Assembly (NCBI GenBank): GCA_947427285.1
Contig: CANEHE010000015.1
Coordinates: 1-50,117 of the forward strand
Origin: an uncultured Porphyromonadaceae bacterium
GTDB lineage: Bacteria > Bacteroidota > Bacteroidia > Bacteroidales > Muribaculaceae
Length of the DNA: 50,117 nucleotides
Direction: 5' to 3'
The first letter of the stretch is position 1. The number at the start of each line of letters is the position of its first letter. The translations under genes were made by a program, and so were the position numbers. The notes below the pieces were generated by a model. It saw only the letters and a list, made by a program, of their open reading frames with translations. It was not told the DNA's origin and searched no databases. Below, piece by piece: positions 1-6,835 of the stretch.

Positions 1-109
1 AAATCCATCACAAATCTTCCGGCTCTGCGTCAACAAGCATTTTTAAACAACCTCTTAATGGAGAATTTGGAATGGAGAGTGAAAATTCAAAATTCAAAAT
101 TGATAAAAT
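1..109. other. Left-edge noncoding stretch
   Basis: No gene can be supported here. The right part holds the seven-base AAAATTC repeats described separately, preceded by two GGAGA-type words (AATGGAGAG near 71). On the minus strand an ATG occurs at 8-6 and runs off the window. It could be the start of the ATPase (CbiO) expected after cbiQ, but three codons are too few to say. An ATG further upstream on the minus strand closes after ten codons. Confidence 0.4.
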
Positions 110-132
110 TCAAAATTCAAAATTGAAAATTG
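82..132. repeat. AAAATTC heptad repeat array
   Basis: Seven copies of the seven-base unit AAAATTC or AAAATTG lie head to tail at 82-102 and 105-132, with one two-base slip at 103-104. The array crosses the end of cbiQ: its TGA stop (112-110, minus strand) and last residues (FNFEF) are read from the repeat. Related AAAATTC arrays occur near 2076, 15365, 20600 and 36759. Confidence 0.85.
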
Positions 133-901
133 CCGAAAGGTTCACAAACCGCATCACGGCAAACGCCCCAAGCCAGCCCACAAGCATCAGCGTGTCGGAG
201 CCACGCCAGCGGCGCACTCCGGTGTCGTAGACCGGCACGCTCCCCGTGAAACCGCGGGCCAGCATCGCCCGGTGGATCGCCTCGGCACGGTTCATCGTCC
301 GCAGAAACAGCTGTCCGCAGAATGTGCCCCACATCTTCACCGTCAGATGCCGCTTACCGTAGCCACGTGCCTGCCGCGCACGGCTCATGTCGAGACTCTC
401 CTCAAGCAGTACCGTCAGATAACGGTACACCATCATCAGCTGTGTGGTCAGAAACGCAGGGACACCGACGCGCCGCAGACTCCGGCACATCTCCATAAAC
501 CCGCAGCTCCTTATCAGCACAAGCAATATCTGCACCGAAAGCACCGACCGTGTTATTATCGAGATGTAACTCACCCAGCCGCGGCTCACCTCCACCCCTC
601 CCACACTGAAAGCCGGAGCACGGTCGTAGATCGGATTGAACACACCGATCATCAACGCGAAAGGAAGAGCCACAAGGCTCATGAGAAAAATACGGCTGAA
701 ATCCTCGCCTGTAAGAGCCGACATCACTATCGGATAGATGGCGAACCAGAGAAGCATCGACAGAGAATGCACCGGCACCGACAGCATCGCCACAAGACAT
801 GCCAGCGTAAGGACCAGCATACACAGTGGATGAGGCTGTCCGCGTCCCTGCGCCCCCGCGTCGGCGGAGCGAAGCAAAGTGATCGTCTTCTCTATCTTCA
901 T
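110..901 (-). CDS. cbiQ: Energy-coupling factor transmembrane protein CbiQ
   Basis: This is the T component of an ECF-type cobalt/nickel importer, an inner-membrane protein that couples the substrate-binding CbiM unit to the ATPase. The 263-residue length fits the family. Several hydrophobic segments lie between residues 27 and 165. Two Ala-Arg-Gly coupling motifs, ARQARG at about 175-180 and AMLARG at about 212-217, are the usual contacts to the ATPase. It follows the cbiMN fusion on the same strand with a 54-base gap, so the two are probably cotranscribed. The ATPase is not in the window and should lie just beyond the left edge. The last residues (about IFNFEF) are encoded by AAAATTC repeats, so the natural C-terminus has probably been altered by repeat growth. 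The metal cannot be assigned from this subunit. Confidence 0.88.
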   Translation of the reverse strand: MKIEKTITLLRSADAGAQGRGQPHPLCMLVLTLACLVAMLSVPVHSLSMLLWFAIYPIVMSALTGEDFSRIFLMSLVALPFALMIGVFNPIYDRAPAFSVGGVEVSRGWVSYISIITRSVLSVQILLVLIRSCGFMEMCRSLRRVGVPAFLTTQLMMVYRYLTVLLEESLDMSRARQARGYGKRHLTVKMWGTFCGQLFLRTMNRAEAIHRAMLARGFTGSVPVYDTGVRRWRGSDTLMLVGWLGAFAVMRFVNLSAIFNFEF

Positions 902-910
902 TTTCTTGGG

Positions 911-966
911 TTTTAGGGGCTTTAGGTTTTAGGCTTTAGGCGGTAGGTAACAGACCTACCGCCTAA
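911..966 (-). repeat. Stop-spanning hairpin plus CCTAAA-type heptads
   Basis: In the coding direction of cbiMN, a perfect 13-base inverted repeat (966-954 with 948-936, loop 5) contains the TAG stop (958-956). It runs directly into seven-base units GCCTAAA, GCCTAAA, ACCTAAA (941-921) and then a 9-base variant. A further copy of the arm core (CTACCGCC) lies at 970-977 inside the gene. There is no U-tract. It could act as a terminator or processing site between cbiMN and cbiQ. Confidence 0.75.
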
Positions 967-1936
967 CATCTACCGCCTTATGATTTTTCCTTGTGATCAG
1001 TCCTGTCAGACCCCACACCAACAGAAGCACCATCGCCGCACCGGCTATCCCGGCGAAATTGCTGTCGTAGTCGGGCATCACCGAAGTGGCCGACTGCACC
1101 TTCTCAGCCCCCTCCGAAAACGCACTCACATGCTGCACTGCCAGATCCGCCGTACCGGCCACTTTTCCTATCGACCATTCAAGACCGTCAGGGTCCGACG
1201 AGGCCAGAAAAGCGAGTCCCCCGGCAATCACCGCCGCCGCAACCGCAAAACCGATCACGACCCCGCGCACACCCCGACGGGAAGTCTTCGCCACGCTCTC
1301 CGGCACAAGAAGAGCCGGACGGCTCTTCTGCACGAACACCAGCACCGCGCCCGTGGCCATACCCTCGCCGACACCTATCGCCAGATGTATCGCCGTCATC
1401 AACAGGAAAAACTTTCCGGCCGGCAACGCCGTGATACCGGAAAACATCGTCTCCAGCGTCACCATGCACGCGCCGAGTTCAAGACCCGCCACGCAGGCCA
1501 GAACCGACACTCCCATCACCTTCCATCCCGAAGCCGGAAACTTCAGAAGAGGACGGAAAACAAGCGGATAGGCCACCAAAGCCGTCATGCCACCCATGTT
1601 GACTATGTTGCAGCCCAGAGCCATAAGGCCCCCGTCGGCAAACACCAGACACTGGATCACCAAGACCGACGTAAGCGTGATGAATCCCGCCCACGGCCCA
1701 AGCAGGGCCGCCAGCAGCACGCCACCCACTATATGACCCGAACTGCCAGTGCCCGGAATAGAGAAATTCACCATCTGGGCAGCGAAGATAAACGCCCCCA
1801 TCACTCCCATGAGGGCCACCATATTATCCCTCTTCTCCCTTTTGAGTTTGGACGCCGCCAGAGCCAGCAGTCCCGCCGCGACCACATCGGCAGCGATGGC
1901 CACCGGAGCCGACAGCAAAGCGTCAGACATGTGCAT
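956..1936 (-). CDS. cbiM: ECF transporter substrate-binding protein CbiM fused to PDGLE (CbiN-like) domain
   Basis: This is the membrane S component that captures Co2+ or Ni2+ for an ECF importer. The protein starts Met-His-Met-Ser-Asp. In this family the N-terminal Met-His region and a second His bind the metal, and the matching GHIVGG motif is at about 67-72, which supports the start at 1936. Residues 1-205 form the polytopic CbiM domain with LGCNIVNMG at about 107-115. A second part from about 220 has a transmembrane helix, then SSDPDGLE (246-253), the signature of the CbiN/PDGLE domain, and a last helix near 300. So M and N are fused in 326 residues. cbiQ follows. No cobalamin riboswitch core was recognised upstream, so nickel or cobalt remains open. 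Confidence 0.9.
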   Translation of the reverse strand: MHMSDALLSAPVAIAADVVAAGLLALAASKLKREKRDNMVALMGVMGAFIFAAQMVNFSIPGTGSSGHIVGGVLLAALLGPWAGFITLTSVLVIQCLVFADGGLMALGCNIVNMGGMTALVAYPLVFRPLLKFPASGWKVMGVSVLACVAGLELGACMVTLETMFSGITALPAGKFFLLMTAIHLAIGVGEGMATGAVLVFVQKSRPALLVPESVAKTSRRGVRGVVIGFAVAAAVIAGGLAFLASSDPDGLEWSIGKVAGTADLAVQHVSAFSEGAEKVQSATSVMPDYDSNFAGIAGAAMVLLLVWGLTGLITRKNHKAVDVRR

Positions 1937-1968
1937 GATAATACCTGTTAAAATTCCTTATAGAACCC

Positions 1969-1994
1969 GATTACAGATTAGTTCTGATTACAGA
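1969..1994. promoter_or_regulatory. GATTACAGA direct repeat upstream of cbiMN
   Basis: The nine-base word GATTACAGA occurs at 1969-1977 and 1986-1994, 17 bases apart, which is less than two helical turns. It lies 33-58 bases upstream of the cbiMN start. A direct repeat here could bind a metal-responsive repressor, but this is inference from position only. No clear TAnnTTTG element for the minus strand was found nearby. Confidence 0.3.
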
Positions 1995-2116
1995 AAGAAC
2001 CTGTTGTAACTGTTTCTATCTGATAGAATGGCCCGCGCCCCCCGATTGTTCACATTCTCCACTCTCCATTCCTCATTCAAAATTTCAAAACTTCATTCAA
2101 AATTGAACATTCAAAA

Positions 2117-2170
2117 TTGAAAAACATTTGTTTTTTTAAGAATATTTGTTTTATCTTTGCCGCCGGGAAT
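2117..2170 (+). promoter_or_regulatory. Promoter and leader block, copy 1
   Basis: The sequence holds a TTTG -33 element (2127-2130), a 21-base spacer and TATCTTTG (2152-2159), the Bacteroidetes housekeeping pattern, followed by the leader GCCGCCGGGAATATTCCC. Almost the same 50-odd bases occur at 15388-15443 before another secreted-protein gene. AAAATTC-type repeats come directly before both copies. Confidence 0.85.
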
Positions 2171-2220
2171 ATTCCCAAATCACGAAAGAATCGCAAGTCA
2201 AATTCAAAAACAGATAAGAG

Positions 2221-2787
2221 ATGAAAAGAAGATATTTTGTAATGGTTGTGTGGTGTATGGCTGCAATTGCCCTGATTACAGGATGCTCCGCAAGCGAGGA
2301 GATAACTATAACTACAGAACCAGAACTGACATCGTTCAGCCATTCGGATTGCAAACGCTACTACAGTCCAAAGAATATAGATGGCAGAGTGACCGCGCAG
2401 ACCCGGTCCGAAGAGGAGCCGCCGATACTCTCATTGTCTTATTCCGTGGAGGGAGGAAAACTTGACCTCCATTTCGAAAATATCGAGCAAACCTGTGGCA
2501 TTTCGTCTGTTAAATTTCTTGCTAAAGTAGAAGGAGGAGTGATTTCCATCGGTTATGCATGCGGTTATGAAGTTTATCCCGATTGTATCTGTACTTATGA
2601 CTTTGATTGTGGTCTGGAACAGTTGTCGCCAGGAAAATACACACTTAATATCTATCATTTGGGTGAATATCTTCTTGGTGAAGAACCGGATATGTCCGGT
2701 TTCCCTTATGATCCGAAGTATGCGGTCTTAAGCGAGGAAGTCTACCTTATAAGAAACATCTCCATCTCATTCCCGTATGGACAATAG
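2221..2787 (+). CDS. Small secreted lipoprotein, function unknown
   Basis: The 188-residue product begins with a lipoprotein signal peptide: MKRR, a hydrophobic stretch and the lipobox LITGC with Cys at about residue 22. The mature protein is therefore expected to be lipid-anchored in the outer or inner membrane. The rest is polar with about five cysteines between residues 90 and 130 (CGISS, CGYE, CICTYDFDC), which could form disulfides in the periplasm. I recognise no family. It stands alone: a strong Bacteroidetes promoter with a 60-base leader precedes it, and a hairpin with a T-run follows it. Its promoter block is shared almost exactly with the S74-domain gene at 15465, so the two may be expressed together. 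Confidence 0.7.
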   Translation: MKRRYFVMVVWCMAAIALITGCSASEEITITTEPELTSFSHSDCKRYYSPKNIDGRVTAQTRSEEEPPILSLSYSVEGGKLDLHFENIEQTCGISSVKFLAKVEGGVISIGYACGYEVYPDCICTYDFDCGLEQLSPGKYTLNIYHLGEYLLGEEPDMSGFPYDPKYAVLSEEVYLIRNISISFPYGQ

Positions 2788-2814
2788 TCGGTACTGAAAA
2801 TATTTGAATTCAAA

Positions 2815-2866
2815 GTTCAATCTGCAGTTTAGATAGGGACGCGAAAAATCGCGTCCCTGATTTTTT
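2815..2866 (+). terminator. GGGACGCGA hairpin element, copy 1, with T-run
   Basis: The conserved lead GTTCAATCTGCAGTTTAGA (2815-2833) is followed by a perfect nine-base stem GGGACGCGA/TCGCGTCCC (2836-2844, 2849-2857) with loop AAAA and a run of Ts. It is a good intrinsic terminator for the lipoprotein gene. The same lead and stem recur at 15098 and 20638. Confidence 0.85.
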
Positions 2867-2998
2867 CTTTTATTTGAGTAGTTATTTCAATATTTTTCAA
2901 ACAAATTATTTATCTTCATAAGATTTTAAATATCATTAAATTATTTCTATATTCCATCTTATGTTGCAAAATTTATTCGAAAATATTTGCTAAATTGT

Positions 2999-3029
2999 TT
3001 TGTAATTTTGAAAATTATTTCTAACTTTG
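2999..3029 (+). promoter_or_regulatory. Promoter of the phage-like module
   Basis: TTTG (2999-3002), 19-base spacer and TAACTTTG (3022-3029). This matches the host housekeeping pattern. The 2866-2998 stretch before it is very AT-rich with no gene. The leader runs about 60 bases to the ATG at 3097. Confidence 0.8.
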
Positions 3030-3061
3030 CATCGAAAATCAATTAAATGTTGATTTTTGAT

Positions 3062-3117
3062 AACCATTTATTGTTAATATTTTCAAACCATTTCCAATGA
3101 AACCATTTGAAACCATT
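3062..3117 (+). promoter_or_regulatory. AACCATTT repeats around the first module start codon
   Basis: AACCATTT occurs at 3062, 3086 and 3101, with AACCATT at 3111, bracketing the ATG at 3097. The same word recurs three times (one as TACCATTT) before the capsid gene (3510-3538). Repetition in the two leaders suggests a shared RNA-level control or translation signal, which is inference. Confidence 0.55.
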
Positions 3118-3498
3118 GCAACTCCGGCCATCCCGGAGAAGAAAGAGATGATGGAGGAACCGGTCGCTGACAGGGAGACAGCTCCATCCGACAGCCCCGA
3201 CCCGGAGGAAAATATCGCGCCGGAGGAAAATCCGGAGAACAACATTGTGCCGGATAAGGATCCTGACCCTGTGGCGACGGCCTCTCCCGACGGATCGCTG
3301 GATGTGAATGCGGCGGCTCTTGAAGGGATGATGCCCGTGGCCGAGGCGGAACAGAAGATTCATGAGGCTTATCTCCGCGGACGCAAGGAGGCCGTCGAGG
3401 CCCACTGGGACACACCGGCGCAGGGTCATGCTGCCCCAGGCGTCGCCTCCGACCCCTCACTCAGTCTTTTCCAACTCCGAAAGTCCGTCTGGGGCTGA
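3097..3498 (+). CDS. Acidic scaffold-like protein, first gene of phage-like module
   Basis: The 133-residue protein has no recognised family. Residues 1-75 are rich in Glu, Asp and Pro and look disordered. Residues about 85-108 (AEAEQKIHEAYLRGRKEAVEAHW) form a likely charged helix. A small, acidic, partly helical protein just upstream of a major capsid gene is the usual place and character of a phage scaffolding protein, so that is the best guess. A prohead-assembly or small-terminase role is less likely. The start at 3097 sits inside a set of AACCATTT repeats and is preceded by a host-type promoter. The gap to the capsid gene is 43 bases, so the two are probably cotranscribed. Confidence 0.55.
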   Translation: MKPFETIATPAIPEKKEMMEEPVADRETAPSDSPDPEENIAPEENPENNIVPDKDPDPVATASPDGSLDVNAAALEGMMPVAEAEQKIHEAYLRGRKEAVEAHWDTPAQGHAAPGVASDPSLSLFQLRKSVWG

Positions 3499-3509
3499 AC
3501 TATTAAATC

Positions 3510-3538
3510 AACCATTTTAACCATTTAATTTACCATTT
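3510..3538 (+). promoter_or_regulatory. AACCATTT repeats in capsid gene leader
   Basis: AACCATTT at 3510-3517 and 3519-3526 and TACCATTT at 3531-3538, three bases before the ATG at 3542. Together with the copies at 3062-3117 this makes seven in two leaders. No Shine-Dalgarno sequence is present. Confidence 0.55.
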
Positions 3539-3541
3539 GAA

Positions 3542-4762
3542 ATGAGCACACAGAATCTCGTGACAGCCACCGGAGGCGGCAAACATATCTCCGGAGCACC
3601 TCTCACAACCGACCTCGCACGCGAAGTCTCTCCCGAACTTCTCCGCAACGCCATCGACAACGCGGTGGTGAAGATACGCCCCATGGCCACGCCACTCGAC
3701 CAGATAAGCCGTCTCGGCCATGTCAGGCAGGTGGACTCGATGGAGGTGGACTATTATTCGGTAGACTGCCGGAAATCCTCGGCGAAAATTGTGTCGGCGG
3801 ACACCGACGGCGACCACGACGGTATCGATGACAACTGCGTCCCCCTGAGCCTCCAGCTGAGCGACGCGTCGGTGTTCGAACCCTCAGAAGCGTTCGCTTT
3901 CAAGAAGCCCGACGGGTCGATGGGCGTAGGCTACGTGGTGGAGAAAAGAGAGGGCAATCTGCTGGCCCGGGTGGCCAAAGCTGATGGCGACTCTCTGACG
4001 CCCGGCACGGAGATCATCCGCCTCGGACGCGCTGCCACACAGCTCGACGTGCAGTCGCCCCAGTTTGCAGTCGTTCCGCGCAAGCAGACCAATCTCTGTC
4101 AAATCTTCAAAATGCAGATAGAACAGAGTATGGTGATGAAAATCAGCCACAAAGAGATCGGCTGGGACTTCACAGACCAGCAGGAGGCGGCCGTCTATGA
4201 CATGCGCCTCGGCATGGAGAGACAGTTCCTCTTCGGCAAGCGTCTCAAGGTCTACGACCATGTGAAACAGGAGACCGTCACCATGACCGAGGGGATCTGG
4301 AACCAGGCCGGAAAGGAGATACAGACCGAACTGGCCAAGCTCGACGCCAAGGCACTCGTCGACATTCTCCGGCAGACTTTCACCGAAAACAGCGGCTCGC
4401 GCCGGAAGATACTCATCGCAGGCAGTGAACTCATCTCTGCGCTCAACAAGATCGATGCCCAGCGCGTCATCACCGCCCGCGACCAGGTGACTGTCTGGGG
4501 GATCGACTTCTCGGAACTGATCTCTAAGTTCGGACGCCTCTACGTGGTCTTCTCCGAAGTGTTCGACTCGATGGGTATGGCCGGAAACGGCATCATCGTC
4601 GACCCGGAGTATATCCAGAAGCATGTGTTCATCCCCTTCAATGCCGAACGTCTCGACCTGCGCGGCAGCGGACAGCGCAACACCGAGGCCCTTGTACTCA
4701 CCGAGGCAAGCTGTCTCACTCTTCGCTATCCCGAGGCCCACGCCCGTCTCATCGGCGTCTAA
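3542..4762 (+). CDS. Probable phage major capsid protein
   Basis: The 406-residue protein looks like an HK97-fold coat protein of the group found in Bacteroidetes phages (compare DUF5309/SU10-type). Visible landmarks are an N-terminal arm, PMATPLDQISR at about 47-57 followed by EVDYYSVD, a central helix with alternating charge (about 200-235, ending MERQFLFGKR) resembling the long spine helix, and a later domain with ILIAGSELISAL and GNGIIVDPEYIQKHVFIPF. Known coats have the same order of arm, spine and A-domain. The assignment rests on these motifs and on the adjoining portal and terminase genes. Base composition is like the host chromosome, not AT-rich as in many phages. The frame is intact with no stop or frameshift, which argues against a simple decaying remnant. 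Confidence 0.75.
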   Translation: MSTQNLVTATGGGKHISGAPLTTDLAREVSPELLRNAIDNAVVKIRPMATPLDQISRLGHVRQVDSMEVDYYSVDCRKSSAKIVSADTDGDHDGIDDNCVPLSLQLSDASVFEPSEAFAFKKPDGSMGVGYVVEKREGNLLARVAKADGDSLTPGTEIIRLGRAATQLDVQSPQFAVVPRKQTNLCQIFKMQIEQSMVMKISHKEIGWDFTDQQEAAVYDMRLGMERQFLFGKRLKVYDHVKQETVTMTEGIWNQAGKEIQTELAKLDAKALVDILRQTFTENSGSRRKILIAGSELISALNKIDAQRVITARDQVTVWGIDFSELISKFGRLYVVFSEVFDSMGMAGNGIIVDPEYIQKHVFIPFNAERLDLRGSGQRNTEALVLTEASCLTLRYPEAHARLIGV

Positions 4763-4778
4763 CATCTAAAACCTGAAC

Positions 4779-5366
4779 ATGATAAGGAGATACACCGAGG
4801 AGGAGATGCTGGCATACTGGAAACGGCGTCTCGGGCTTGCCGTGTCGCCCGCCGTCACCGGCGTGGAAGACAACAACGGTCTCGACCGCAAGCTGATCGA
4901 TGACATCCGTGTCTGGTATGCCGACATTCTGCAGAACGCTCCTCCGCAACTTGTAAACTGCGAGAATCTCGCCGACGAGGCTACTGCCGAGATAATCGGC
5001 GACAACTGTATGGCGGTCACACTTCCCGAACGGGGCACCCGTCTGGTAAGTGTCAGACTCAAAGCCTGGGAAACACCGGTGACGCGCATGGTAAGGCCGG
5101 AGTCGCCTGTGGCCGCTTTGCAGACCGATCCGCTGACGCGGGCCACTGTCGACGATCCTGTCGTGGTGGAAGGCACCCACCGTCTGTTTCTCTACGGGCT
5201 CCCGCTTACGATGGAGGCCGACGTGGAAGAGGCGGGAGGTGCCAGAGTCCCTCCTCACCGCCCGTTGCCCGGGATTGCGAGTCTGGAGATGACGGCCTGG
5301 CCTGCCGACGGCACATACGTGTTCGATCCCGGCCTGCTCCGCCATTCCCGCCTACTGCTCAGCTGA
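4779..5366 (+). CDS. Phage-like module protein between capsid and portal
   Basis: The 195-residue product is not recognised. It starts with a helical part (MIRRYTEEEMLAYWKRRLGL, then residues 35-75) and continues in a beta-rich half with many Val, Thr and Pro. There is no signal peptide or membrane segment. Its place between coat and portal genes suggests a head-completion or head-tail adaptor protein; this is by position only. It follows the coat gene by 16 bases. Its TGA stop (5364-5366) lies at the centre of a perfect 12-base inverted repeat, which leads into seven-base repeats that fill the gap up to the portal ATG. Confidence 0.55.
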   Translation: MIRRYTEEEMLAYWKRRLGLAVSPAVTGVEDNNGLDRKLIDDIRVWYADILQNAPPQLVNCENLADEATAEIIGDNCMAVTLPERGTRLVSVRLKAWETPVTRMVRPESPVAALQTDPLTRATVDDPVVVEGTHRLFLYGLPLTMEADVEEAGGARVPPHRPLPGIASLEMTAWPADGTYVFDPGLLRHSRLLLS

Positions 5367-5406
5367 GCTGAGCAGTAAGTACAAAGTACAAAGTATTAAG
5401 TAGAAA
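5353..5406 (+). repeat. Stop-centred hairpin plus GTAnnnA heptads
   Basis: TACTGCTCAGCT (5353-5364) is mirrored perfectly by AGCTGAGCAGTA (5366-5377) around a single base, and the TGA stop is at the centre. Seven-base units GTACAAA, GTACAAA, GTATTAA, GTAGAAA follow at 5379-5406. The next ATG (5408) begins two bases later, so the repeat is also the leader of the portal gene. Confidence 0.85.
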
Positions 5407-5407
5407 A

Positions 5408-6835
5408 ATGATCAAAGATAGAGAACTTATAAAAGAAAGCCGCGAGGCATGGGAAGCGTTGTCGCTCTTCCGTCGCGGTCGGCGTCGCTGCAAGGATTTC
5501 GCCTACGGGCGGCAGTGGGACGATCCGGTGATGCTCCCCTCCGGAAGAATCGTCACCGAAGGACGCCGTATGACAGAGGCGGGGCGCACTCCCGTCACCA
5601 ACAATCTTATAGGCCGGATGCTGAAACAGATTGTAGGCTATTATCGCTACATGAGCCGCCGTTCGTCGCGCTGGGGTGCCGACCAGGGACTGGCCTTCGA
5701 CGCCGCCGGTGCGCCATTCGAGGAGATCGATGCCCGCAGTCTTGAGGAGTTTCTGATCTCCGGCATGGCCCTGCAGCGGGTGAGGCAGCCCGGAGAGTGG
5801 TGGCTCCCCGGAAAACCGATAAGCCCCCGGAGTCCCGAACGGGTGTTTTTCCGGCGTTTTCAGAATCCCGACGCATCCGATGTGCGGTTCATCGGAATGC
5901 TCCACGACATGTCGGCCGCCTCGCTTGTGGAGCAGTTCGGAGAGGGAGACCTGCGCCGGATCTCATCCATTCTGGAGAGCGCACGCGCCTCGGCAAGCCG
6001 CCGGAGCATCCCGTGCGTGGCCTCGGAGGTGGATTTCGGCGAACCCGATGTGGAGGGTCTCTGCCGGGTGGTGGAGGTGTGGCGGCTCGTCTGCGCGGAG
6101 GTGATGACCGTCTACGACATCGAGACGGGCAATCTCGTGGCCGGACCCTCCACCCCCGAAGCCGCCGACCGTGTGCGCTGCATCAACAGCCGCCGTGAGG
6201 AGGAGGGACGGAATGCGCTGATGGACCACACGGCAAGCCGAGAGGTGTGGGAACAGAGCTGGATGCTGCCCGACGGCACACTTCTGGACCGGCGCATCTA
6301 TCCGCGCAAACACACCATACCGTTTGTACTGCAGCTCTATCCGATGGTCGACGGAGAGGTGCACAGCATGGTGGAGACCGTCATCGACCAGCAGAAATTC
6401 GTCAACCGTCTTGTGGGACTTCTCGATGAGATTCTGGCTGCATCAGCCAAAGGGGCGGTGCTCTATCCGGTGGACCAGCTTCCGGAGGGGATGACGTGGG
6501 AGGAGCTGCGCCGTCTCTGGTCGTCGCCCTCGGCTATCCTCCCTTTCAAACGCACCTCGAAGAGCATACAGCCGCGCCAGATAGCCGGAAGCGGCAACTG
6601 TCCGGGTGCGACGGAACTTCTGAAGACCCAGCTGTCGCTTTTCGACGACATCTCCGGATCGGGCGGCGTCATCTCCGGCACGGGCCGACAGGCCACCGGA
6701 GCCGACATGATGCGTCTGCAGCGCGACGGGGCGGCGATCGCCATGCTCGACATCCTGTCGGCCTTCCGGGAGTTTACCATGCGCCGCGACTCCCTTATGG
6801 ACCATAACAGCATGAAAAGAGATGAAACCGCGTAG
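5408..6835 (+). CDS. Phage portal protein (P22-like type)
   Basis: The portal forms the dodecameric ring at one capsid vertex through which the terminase pumps DNA. The 475-residue protein begins with the typical pattern of this group: a helical stretch, FAYGRQWDD (about 36-44), then TNNLIGRMLKQIVGYYR (about 61-77), equivalent to the conserved N-V-I..IVG region of P22-like portals. Later parts show the wing and stem regions, including ETVIDQQKFVNRLVGLLDEIL (about 320-340) and a C-terminal SGSGGVISGTGRQATGADMM segment. Length is at the short end of the family. It overlaps the next gene by 14 bases, so the two are translationally linked. It follows the heptad repeat with no clear ribosome-binding site. 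Confidence 0.8.
   Translation: MIKDRELIKESREAWEALSLFRRGRRRCKDFAYGRQWDDPVMLPSGRIVTEGRRMTEAGRTPVTNNLIGRMLKQIVGYYRYMSRRSSRWGADQGLAFDAAGAPFEEIDARSLEEFLISGMALQRVRQPGEWWLPGKPISPRSPERVFFRRFQNPDASDVRFIGMLHDMSAASLVEQFGEGDLRRISSILESARASASRRSIPCVASEVDFGEPDVEGLCRVVEVWRLVCAEVMTVYDIETGNLVAGPSTPEAADRVRCINSRREEEGRNALMDHTASREVWEQSWMLPDGTLLDRRIYPRKHTIPFVLQLYPMVDGEVHSMVETVIDQQKFVNRLVGLLDEILAASAKGAVLYPVDQLPEGMTWEELRRLWSSPSAILPFKRTSKSIQPRQIAGSGNCPGATELLKTQLSLFDDISGSGGVISGTGRQATGADMMRLQRDGAAIAMLDILSAFREFTMRRDSLMDHNSMKRDETA

Noticed and set aside
1937-2220. Cobalamin or metal riboswitch upstream of cbiMN
   Set aside because: No conserved cobalamin core or NiCo-type multi-stem structure could be recognised by eye; only a short direct repeat is visible.
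3884-4765. Long open frame on the minus strand opposite the capsid gene
   Set aside because: It lies fully within the capsid gene in a high-GC region, has no recognisable protein features and no promoter. The same applies to long antisense frames near 10259-11200, 11884-13056, 15666-16634 and 40589-41590.
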